From positions 1 to 64,000 of the forward strand of contig JARGSG010000054.1 in assembly GCA_030374805.1 (NCBI GenBank): a stretch of 64,000 nt of DNA, written 5' to 3'. Below, piece after piece: positions 22,166 to 31,105 of this stretch. This DNA is from Gracilaria gracilis. Its lineage: Eukaryota; Rhodophyta; Florideophyceae; Gracilariales; Gracilariaceae. The translations under genes and the position numbers were made by a program. The notes under the pieces are model-generated. The model ran no database searches. It was not told the origin of the DNA and saw nothing but the letters and a program-made list of their open reading frames with translations. Each line of letters starts with the position of its first letter. The stretch's first letter is position 1.

Positions 22166-23400
22166 TTAAAGTGCTCTGGTAGCTGCCTGTTCAGTGTAGG
22201 CGTTCAGGAGCTGCTCCGTGACCATTTGTCGTGGCGCTCCGAAGATTGAGGGGGCGTATCCCTTCGCGAGCTCGAAGGAGCTCAGGATTTTCGACCCGGT
22301 AAAGCAATTGGAGAGGAAGATTGCTCTTGACAACAGAGTTTTGTCGGTAGCCCATGTCCGGTCCAGTTGTAGCTTTTCGAGGACACGTTTGACCACGCCA
22401 TTCTTCCTCTCTACGATGCCGGTCTTATTATGACGCCTCACAGGTCGAGTCTTGAATTCGATGTTCCTTCCGGATAGAAACCTCTTCGTCTCCCGACTGT
22501 TGAACTCGTCGTCAGCTGACAGAGCTTCAGGTGCGCCGTGTCGATTTATCCATTCCACTTCTATCGCCGCGACGATACTCCCTGCTTCTCGATCGGACAT
22601 TATCGTCCCTTCGGAGTATCCTGTACCACAATCGACGATGTGCAGCACGGCGTATCGGGTATCTCGAATCATACAGAACGTGAATTCGGTCTGTATTTCT
22701 ACATTAAAAGCCTGATTCACGTGATTGATCGAGACTTTTCGCGACGGAGCGGGCAGACCTGACTGCGCGCATATGCCACTATTGCGGCTGAGCTTCGTGA
22801 TCTCCTCTTCTAACTCTTTTGAGTTCTTTCCCGCTCTCTTGCACAGGTCTATGATCTCGTGCGGATGGGCATGGGTAAGCCGATGTAGGCGCTTCGCTAG
22901 CGTCTTTGGCCGTAGACTCGCTCCGGTTGAGGCCATCAGAGTGCTCATTGTTGGTGTCATGAGTGCGTGGGCTCTCGAGTTATACGCGGATGTGGAATTG
23001 ATATATAGTTCGATTACCCGCGGGCCAGTGTCCGTATCGCGTCGAATGGTGATCGTTGGCGGTTTTGACGAAAAGTCTGTGACGCTATAGCGTTGTACAT
23101 CGAGTCCTATCGTTAGAGGAGACTCGTCCTCGAACAGGTCGAACGTGAGCTCCGTGATCTGGTTGTGTATATCTTGAAAAGATACAGTCCATGAGCACTT
23201 CACCTCCTTGGAGCTCTCGCAATTGTGACCCCACCCTCGTCTGTAGCGCGATCTCGGTTCGTGTAGATCGAATGGAATACCCAAGGTCTCACACAGGCGC
23301 ATTGCCGAGCTAATCCCTCCAGACGATAAGGGACTACCTTCGTCTAATATGGGATTCGGGTCTATTCCCGAACCCCTCGGCGAAAAAGGTGTTTAGCTCC
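22166..23400 (-). pseudogene. Copia protease and integrase
   Basis: PILDEGSPLSSGGISSAM at the start resembles the aspartic-protease active-site region, with Glu after the Asp where Ser/Thr is usual. The integrase shows LHRLTHAHPHE of the zinc domain, but only one Cys of the CxxC pair (GICAQSG), then HIVDCGTGYSEGTI (first Asp), EALSADDEF (second Asp) and GIVERKNGVVKR (Glu). It ends in a TAA at about 22166 and the same frame continues into the RT linker, so gag-pol was one long frame. Confidence 0.88.
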
Positions 23401-23511
23401 GCCATCACGGGGCTTCCAATTGTTCTTGAATTTGCCATTGGCCCCGTCACGCTTATCCTCCTCCTGCCCGCTTGGCTTCTCGTGTGGGGAATTATCGCGC
23501 TCGTTCTTCTT

Positions 23512-24511
23512 TTACTCTGCGGTGAGCTTTTGGAAATGATCGCGCTTGCGCTTTTTCCCCTTTCGGAAGTCTTCGTTGGTGTTCAGGTACGCCTTGGAAG
23601 ACCTATCCGGCTTGGAATCTTGCCCCAGCTCGTGTCGTAAGTCCTTCTCCTCCAGACCTGCCTCTTCTAAGGCTTGTACGGCGTACTGAAACCCAATAGA
23701 GTAACTCTCCTCTCCATTATCGTGAGACAGTTTATGCTGTTTCATTGCCGCCTTCATGGCGCCGATGCATTTTGAGCATTCGCTCTTCGTGTCATCAGTG
23801 ATATCATCTTTTAGAACGGCTTCAATAATCTTTTGAATCGTCTCCATACGCGTCACGCCCATCGGCATCAAGTCCAGACGATCAACATCTCTGTGTTTGG
23901 TGGACACCACGAGATTGCTGATGATGTTGGTAAACGTTTGAGACGATTAACCGGCGTTTAGCAGTAAAGTGATCCCAAAATTCTGACCATCACTGGAGTC
24001 GTGATCGGAGTTAGTCAGATTAAGGTACGATAAGGCTGGACCGGAGAAGCGTTCAATGAAGTCGGCGATGGATTCGTTCTGTTTGCGCTTACAAACATTA
24101 ATCTGCTTATATAAGCGCACTATGCGGCGTAGACGGTCGACGGAAGAATCCTTCGCAACCAAAGGTAACGATACTTTTGATGACGGAGAGTTGGTTGACT
24201 GCGTCTTCTTCACTTTCGGGTGTTAAGACTAAATCCCCAGATCGTACGGCCTTCTTTACCATCTCTTTCTTTGAAAACTCCAATGACCGATTCAAGGTCA
24301 TTCCCATTGTAGCTGCGGCTCCTTTGGCGCGGTTGTCGCCACCTGCGGCGCATCCACGCAGATTTTGAGCCCAATCAAATACGGCCTGCCTCCATAGGAG
24401 TTTGTCCGTATCTGCTCGCAGCTTGGGTGGGATTAGAATATTGCTCGGAGAGAGATCCTCTCCTGGGCCCATAACTTTCGTATGGCCTTCGGCGACTGAG
24501 TCGAAGTTCAT
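23512..24511 (-). pseudogene. Copia gag, frameshifted; start codon lies inside the LTR
   Basis: The first ATG (24509-24511) is within the 5' LTR (24476-24716), giving MNFDSVAEGHTKVMGPGEDL. The frame holds to ESEEDAVNQLSVIKSIV then shifts; a second frame continues RRIVRLYKQINVCKRKQNES and SIADFIERFSGPALSYLNL to a stop at 23947; a third piece (23910-23512) has RDVDRLDLMPMGVTRMETIQ and CSKCIGAMKAAMKQH. Typical alpha-helical copia gag composition. No CCHC knuckle is seen. Two or more frame breaks. Confidence 0.75.
24463..24475 (-). other. Primer-binding site matching the anticodon region of initiator tRNA-Met
   Basis: The 13 bases next to the 5' LTR in element sense are GTTATGGGCCCAG, the exact complement of CTGGGCCCATAAC, the conserved anticodon stem-loop part of eukaryotic initiator tRNA-Met. 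This is the half-tRNA priming known for Drosophila copia, in place of the tRNA 3' end. Confidence 0.85.
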
Positions 24512-24716
24512 CGTAGCGTAGTGTAGGAGGGACAGTTCACAAGCAATAGTATTGGCACAAGGGGTCTACCCGGGAGCTGGAGGGGAGCTCCTGGGTTAAT
24601 CACGTGCCTTTATATAAGGATACTGGGGCGACCGTTCGGCTAACTATGACGTATAACTACGGATAAAAGTAACACCAAGTTGTACGTCATGGGAAGCTAG
24701 GGGGAAGACACCAACA
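24476..24716 (-). repeat. 5' LTR of the copia element
   Basis: 241 bp, same length as the 3' LTR with eight substitutions. In element sense begins TGTTGGTGTC and ends CCATACGAAA, so the usual terminal CA is absent; the boundary is fixed by the ACAGT duplication. It contains the gag ATG. Confidence 0.95.
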
Positions 24717-24721
24717 ACAGT

Positions 24722-25480
24722 AGCTCATTTAAAGTATGCAATGTCTATGCGCTACCGAAAGGCCATTGGCCTAACAACAAGACTTGAAAAGAGGTAGCGT
24801 CTATGCTTCATCGCGCAACTAGTGAGCATCGAGTTCGAGGGGCTGTCATTGAGCATCACAGGTGTTTAGACCTTCATGCTAATAATTGTAGTGGGCAAAA
24901 CAAAAACAGGTTCATGATGTAATATTTACTATGGCAGGTTGGCAGGGGGTATGAAGAAAGGATAGCCTTGCGGTTCTTGGTCGCAGGACACACTAAAACC
25001 CGATGTGATGCAGCCTTTGGATCAGTTAAACGGCGTTTAAAGCAGCAACACTTTTTCGGCCCAAAGGATATGATGAAAGCCCTGGAAGAAAGTTCTTTGA
25101 CAAACAAGGCTGCGTCGGCCACGGGTGTGAACTGATGAGATTGAAAGGCGTTCTCACAGAAGTTTTTCAAGATTTCAAATGCGTTCAAGCTTACAAAGTA
25201 TCATAGTTTCCGTTTCGATGCTGATTTCGAGGATGTTGTGATGGTCAAGCGTCTGTCTAGTGATAGTGAGTGCTGCAAATACAGGCTCCGGAAGACGACT
25301 GTGTCGTTCCCAACGGGTAGGGAAGAAAGCCAGTGTTTAACTCAGAATAATTTGTTTCAGTTGCCTATTTTGCCTTTGTCGGAGGTCACATCTGCGCAAG
25401 AACAGACTCGGAAGGCACAGTTATTGAAGAACATTTTAGATCGCTTTTACCAAAGTGAAGAACAAAAGCGCACGTAATAC
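24722..25480 (+). pseudogene. Transposon-associated gene (GQNKN type), 3' part
   Basis: Resumes after the copia element: HHRCLDLHANNCSGQNKNRF, a stop, then RIALRFLVAGHTKTRCDAAF and GSVKRRLKQQHFFGPKDM. The CSGQNKN and VGHTK..CD..FG..K motifs are the conserved core of this transposon-associated group. A 79-codon piece (25238-25477) with KVTSAQEQTRKAQLLKNIL-like composition may be its C-terminal tail. Stops and frameshifts make it non-functional. Confidence 0.55.
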
Positions 25481-26856
25481 GTCTCTAGTGGGAGTGATTG
25501 GCGTGGCTAATCTGTAAAGAAGTGCTTCAGGCAGTAATTTTATAATTACTTCGGTCTGCCTCGACCAATTCTTGTTTACTTCGGCTCGGATGAAAGAGGA
25601 GATTGCGGTCTACAAGTCTGGTTTTGTCATGAAAAAGGGAGTTCTGAAGAAGAAATGGTCATGACCCTCGTCGAACTTTTGTGCCATTCCATATTATTGA
25701 TATGAACAGGCACACAAGTATGGTAAAATGTACCAACATTGCTATGTCAACCTCCCTGACTCACCGTGTCGCACGTATCTAGTACAAAGTTGTCTTCATT
25801 GTATGTAGTCCATATATTGCACCTACCAAAAAGTCGGAAAAGCAACCAAGTACCAGAGTATCTCTCATGAGGGCGTTGCAATTCAAAAAATATTTGAAAC
25901 AATGTTTTTTGGAACTGTTAGAACTGTTGTGTGCACATAAATATTATGCACGGGTCTAGATGACACTCAGGGTTTGAGACAGAGAGAAGCAAATATAAAA
26001 AACTTTAGTAGTGTTTTCGAATGAATTAATATCAACGTGCAGGAAAGCACAAAGCGTATCACAGTTGCATTATTTCTAAATTTTGAAGGATATGATGAGG
26101 ATGATTGCATTTTCAACCGTCAATAGAATCGTTGGCGGCCGTGGCTGTCAAAGCTATTAAATTGCAACAGGTTGAGAAGAACGACGCGGGAAGGGAGAAA
26201 AGTTTGCCTGAAATTATTATTGTACAAAAAAAGCTAATCTTTACTGTTGTTGTCTAAGAAGTTCTGCGTTAGCATAAAATTGACATTGAAGTCGTATTTA
26301 CCGTTTTCTCACTAGCACAAAACGAGGTGAATCGCAAATTCAGACACTCTATTCCTCAAAAGCGCCTTACATCATTCTTTAATGTCAGTTCAGCACATGA
26401 AACAAAGTAAAGCACTCTACAATTGGGCTCTAGTGTTCTTAAAGATTTTTTTATTCCCATTATTATAAATACAAACGGTTAGAAAGATACAGAGAGAGCG
26501 AACGCTCTACATGTTTGTAACGGGGATTTACTGTAGCTGGATGGCTTTGGTATATATCCCTAGTTTTGCATTTTGGGGTTCAGTATACTGAACCTAACCA
26601 TTTTTGACGAGGAAAGAATATTTAGGTATCACTATATTGCATGAAAACAACACTGCAAGAGATATATCAAAACTTGTACGATGCGATCCTCACTCAGAAA
26701 GTCTAAACTCGATGTGGTTTTCTTGGTATCACTTCTCAAAGTTGGACCCTTCAAAATGTCCCAAACACCATAAAACCAGCTAAGGTTCACTACACTGAAC
26801 CATTGAAACCAATACTTACGTCTTTAAGACTCTACAGCGAAGTTAGGTAGACGCGT
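25481..26856. other. AT-rich non-coding interval with two related palindromes
   Basis: No supported gene. GGTTCAGTATACTGAACC at 26577-26594 is a perfect 18-bp palindrome; GGTTCACTACACTGAACC at 26784-26801 is the same with two changes. They lie just beyond the piggyBac-like remnant and could belong to its end. Confidence 0.6.
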
Positions 26857-28331
26857 TTAACCGCGAAGGACGTCTTGGAACAACGTTAGCTTCAGTAATA
26901 GCTTTACACTGTGACCCTTCATCCTCTCTGTCTTCACTATTTTTTTCAGATTCATTGCTTTCTCCAGTACTACCACCATCACTAGAAGACTTTGTGAGAG
27001 CTCGTTGAGCTCGAACAGGAACGATTCGCTTTTGTAGAGTGCTTTGCGGGTGCCAAAGTGTCCAGCGTCTCTTCTTGGGAGGCCAATAAAGAAGAACGCA
27101 CAACGCTGCCGCGCAATGCGAAATATGATAAGTTCCTCGATGCCCCTTCCACCCAGCCTCTTCTGCACTACAAGAAGAGCACACCAGGTTGCGGGTTTCT
27201 TCTGGACTGGCTCGTGACCCGGTGTATGCATTAGAAATTTCAAGCCGTCATCTCTATTGAACCAATTTATCCTGTGCCTTTTTTTGTTCTTTGGCTGTCA
27301 CTTTAGTCGTGATATTTCTGTCGTAGTGAGCTCGGTAGATCCTTCCTCTATATTGTGGATTTCGTTCTTCTCATGTATATTGGCATGTTGGAGCATATCT
27401 TTCGTAAGGTCATGAACAAAGTCCGCAAATGATTGTACGCAATTTAGAAAGTGCCGGTATCCATCAAGAGCCCCAAAACGTGCTTTAGACTGCAGCAGTT
27501 CTTTGCGTTCCATCATTCGCCACTAAATGAACCCATTTAATACAAGTGTTTCAAACACATGCGTTTCAAGCTTCTGTTCCCATTTAAGACGTGATGTGCG
27601 TGAGCCCAGAATTACCCTGGCTTGCTTTGAGCCATCTACCCCACCCTTCATTTTGGAGTAGAGATTTCGCAGAGAATGCTTGCAGACCTTTATCGGCAGT
27701 AGCGAGCCGTTTTAGCTTCCTTGTTCAACATTGTCCAGAAAGAAAGTTTAGATTGTAATGCACTTTTTACTTCTGTAGTCACAAATTCTGGAATCGTAAT
27801 TGGATCTTCATAGGTTCATGGAACCACTACCTCCACCGAACCATGCGAAGCATACCCAATAATCTCCTCTTAAATGTGTGAAAAATGAGTAGAACATCGT
27901 AGATCGTACCAGACTCACCAACGCAAACATAAGCTGACGTTTAGGACGAAAATCTAATGTAGAAATTGTCCCAACTGATCTGGTGCTATGTACTAGTGAA
28001 AATGGGTGGTCCTAACTTTTCTAACTATTAATAACTCCTTCGCACGAACAATGACGGAGTCCAAAGACTTCTATGATACTTTAGTTTTGATTTTGACGGT
28101 AGCAACCGCAAGGTACTGGCCATTTTTTGCACTCATGTACAACAACGTACTTCGTTTTCCACCAGAGTGTTCTGTAGCTGCATAACATCCAACAACGCAA
28201 TCGCACCGGGTGAGCACGCCCAGTTTTCTTTGTCCTTCGTACCAAGCATAACCACCTCAAGAACATCTTTCACGTACGACAGTTTCTTTAAAGCGGAAAG
28301 ATAATCCGCCCCGTCTACGGTACAACGTGGG
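26857..28331 (-). pseudogene. piggyBac-like (DDE_Tnp_1_7-type) transposase remnant
   Basis: Reverse-strand reading in shifting frames gives RCTVDGADYLSALKKLSYVK, VVMLGTKDKENWACSPGAIA, then MKGGVDGSKQARVILGSRTS with RLKWEQKLETHVFETL, RKELLQSKARFGALDGYRHF and SFADFVHDLTKDMLQHA. The C-terminus has TWCALC and ALCVLLYWPPKKRRWTLWH, fitting a Cys-rich end. The 'MKGGVD' block and Cys-rich tail recall piggyBac-derived proteins of algae. The start is cut off by Element C at about 28332. Family assignment is from motif memory and moderate. Confidence 0.45.
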
Positions 28332-28591
28332 TGTTCTCGGCATGCTAGTTTAATATGCTAGATCGCTAGTTGTAAAAATAAAAGTCCGAAAAATCAGCAT
28401 TTTTGGAGTTGGCGCAGTTGGCAAGGCAAAAAAAGATTTTTGGAAATAAGGTTTCCGTTCAGTGCAGTTCAAACTTCACCTACTGGAGTTGAAGGCTAGT
28501 TTGCAGTTCTTCTGCCACCGCTCGTAACTTTACATTCACTACACTCGTCAAAAACACTCTAAAAAATTAAGAACCCACCACCAGTGCCCCT
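28332..28591. repeat. Element C left terminal region
   Basis: Reverse complement aligns with 5204-5467 of Element A over its whole length, including the TTTTTTTGCCTTGCCAA and TTTTCGGACTTTTATTTTT blocks and the CTAGCAT words at the tip. Non-coding. Confidence 0.6.
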
Positions 28592-29810
28592 TTATTCCAA
28601 CCCTGCATTCGGATCCTGAGTCTCAGTTTCCCTAAATTTCAAGGTGGAGAACTCCAACGGAACACTGTCTCCATTCTCGTACACCCTCCGAGCCCCAAAG
28701 CGGCTTCCAACCCCTCCCAGCCTCTTCTCCTCCTGCTCCTCCAGTATGCGCTCCGCCGTTCGAACTGCCGCCGCCGCACTACCAAACCCAAATAGTGGCG
28801 CTCCACCCTGCAACTGCCGCGGCACACACACCTCCCTATCCTCGTCTACCACCACCCCACCCTTTCGCCTCTTTTTCAGCCGACTTCCCCCAACCTCCCC
28901 TCCATCTCCTTCTCTGCTTCTCCCTCTCACACTCCCACGTCCACCACGAGAGTCAGACGTCACCGGTGACCCTTTCTATCCTTTCGACTCCCTCCCAACG
29001 CCTCCTTCCCTCACCAGCTCCTTCATCTCCAACAACAATTAGCACGCCTTCTCCACCTGTCCCACTTGCGCCTCCAACGCCTCCACACGTCTCTTCAGCC
29101 CCATATTCTCCCTTCTCAGCGTCAGCAGCTCCCTCCCAACGCAGTCTATCATCCCACTCACATGCCTTCAAGTCCCCATTCCAGCCAACTTCATCCTTTT
29201 TCCGAATCGTCGAAATCAAATCCATTGGCACCCCAATCTCCGACACACTCAGCCCCACCCCTCCCATCTCACCAACCATCTCAGAAAGCTAGTCGTCCAA
29301 ATGCTCCTTCAGATCCCCTCCAAGCCTTTTCAACCGCTCCTCCATCTCCGCCGTAAAACTCTTCTTCGGTCCCGCATCCCCTCCACCTCTATCACCCCCA
29401 CCTCCCTTCCCATCCCCACTTCCCTCCTTCTCCCCTATGCAAACCTTGTCCTCACCCTTCTCCTTCCTTCCCAGCGGCGTCTCTGGTACCTCCGTCCGGT
29501 GAAGCAGAGCCAATAGCTCCTTGTCCTCGACGTACCGATTCGAGATCCCAGAAATAAACGGCGGTTCACGATAACGAAGATAGATAAGAACAAGCGAGAT
29601 GAACCCAACAGTTGCTGCAATCCCCCCCACTCCACACACCCGGGGCACTGTCGGCCACACACCCACTTGCGGTGCACAACCCTTTTTAAGCCATTCGCAT
29701 CTACTCCTATTTCCCACCATTCCACACAATTTCCATTTTCTCCCTTGAAATCTCCACATTTTCCCAACCTCGGTCCATACCATATCCCAATGAAACCCCT
29801 GATGCACCAC
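28592..29810 (-). pseudogene. Coiled-coil protein with N-terminal hydrophobic segment, copy C
   Basis: The N-terminal piece has ATVGFISLVLIYLRYREPPF, a good single membrane segment, then YVEDKELLALLHRTEVPETP, matching copy A, a Gly/Asp run and MEERLKRLGGDLKEHLDD ending in a stop at 29289. Further pieces carry SEIGVPMDLISTIRKK and the C-terminus GGSRLKKRRKGGVVVDED to QDPNAGLE. The coiled-coil middle is frameshifted. A membrane-anchored coiled-coil protein is inferred; nothing shows its role. Confidence 0.55.
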
Positions 29811-30112
29811 CTCTCAAGTACCAACGGTACCATAAACTCTTACTTTCTATGCTTTATTCCACTGGGTACCTTCTCATAAACACACTCTTCGACCCTACCT
29901 CCCCTACAGCCCTGCTGCCCATTTCTTTCCATAACCGAATCATACAAATCCCCCTATCCCCCGGAACACTTTCTTTCTCGACCAGAACAACAGCCCAGTC
30001 GTGTACTTAAAGCTTTCCCCACTCCTTAGAATGTAGACCCCTTTCCTTCCACAGCTACCAGCACCCGACACCTTCCAACAGCCCATAACTTCAATCAGAC
30101 AAACTCATCGCA

Positions 30113-30943
30113 ATGAGCTCCCATTCATCTTCCCTCCGTTCTACAATCATCCTAGCTGTTGTCGTAGGTAGAGGCCGTATTGGCACCATGCTTTACAACA
30201 ATAGTTCCCCTCGAGGCACTTTCCTTTTCATCGAAGACTTCACTTCCGCAGATGGCCTTCCTCAAGGTCCAATCTTCTTCTGTGGCAGGAACGAACTTCT
30301 CGAAAAAGTAATTTTATCTTGTCCAGCACAACGAGCAGAAGACTTGGTCTTCATCCAGAATGGTCACATTCTTCCCATCCTTTCCCAACACGGAATTGAG
30401 CACTGCACACAAGCCGCTCTTTACATCGCCGTTCCCACTGTCGGCGCCTCCCCACAGGATGGTGTCACGCCTCTCTCTTCCAATGGTCTAACCACAGCCA
30501 CCGGAAAGTGGGCTCTGGCAACAGCGGAACGCCTCTGGACCGCAGGTGTCACTGGCAATATCGTCGAGGAAAACGCCTTTTCCAAGTCTTAGTACCAAAA
30601 GCTCGTTTGGATCTTTTCCTTCAATCTCCTCGGTTCTTCATTTGGATTCGTTACCATGAATGAAGTGGCTACCAAGTATAAAACTATTGTCTCAACTCTA
30701 ATGAAGGAGCTTCTAGGGATAGTCATCTTCAACACAGGTCTCTCCTTCAATATCCCTTCTACAGTGAAATGCCTTCTGGAATACGGCAGCACCCTTAATT
30801 ATTTCTCAGCCTCTTTCTGGGAGAATGAATCCAGAAATGCTTACTTCTATCTCACCGCTGCAGACGAAAAACTAGCCGGAAGGCAGGACCATGCCCCTTT
30901 CGACACCAACTATGTCAATGTTCTTAGACATCACATTCTCTAG
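30113..30943 (+). pseudogene. Ketopantoate-reductase-like protein, copy C (single stop)
   Basis: ATG at 30113 and one unbroken frame of 277 codons interrupted only by TAG at 30590-30592, codon 160, where copy A reads Tyr (SKSYYEKL). Landmarks: VVVGRGRIGTMLY (dinucleotide-binding turn), QGPIFFCGRNELLEKVI, DLVFIQNGHILPILSQHG, LYIAVPTVGASPQDG, LTTATGKWALATAERL, then LVWIFSFNLLG and EVATKYKTIVSTLMKELLGI. This is the general pattern of the ApbA/PanE fold: Rossmann N-terminus, helical C-terminus. It overlaps no other gene and faces p1 tail-to-tail across about 160 bp. The enzymatic substrate is unknown. Confidence 0.65.
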
Positions 30944-31105
30944 TAGTTATAACAGATTATAAACCTTGTACTCGTTGCAACCACACCCACAACCCGTTTA
31001 TGTTCTCCAATTCTTTTTAAGTTGACGCTTAAAAAAAACACCTGGTCACTTTTATGTCAAGTCTCTATCACAAACAAACACAACAGTATAAGTGCTACAT
31101 TATAC

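Larger units (their letters stand above)
19799..24716 (-). mobile_element. Ty1/copia LTR retrotransposon with target duplication
   Basis: 4918-bp element on the reverse strand bounded by two 241-bp LTRs and the 5-bp direct duplication ACAGT (19794-19798 and 24717-24721). Order gag, protease, integrase, reverse transcriptase, RNase H is diagnostic of copia. Primer-binding and polypurine sites are both present next to the LTRs. The LTRs differ at 8 of 241 positions, so insertion is not recent. Coding is lightly damaged: about two stops in pol and frameshifts in gag. Confidence 0.93.
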
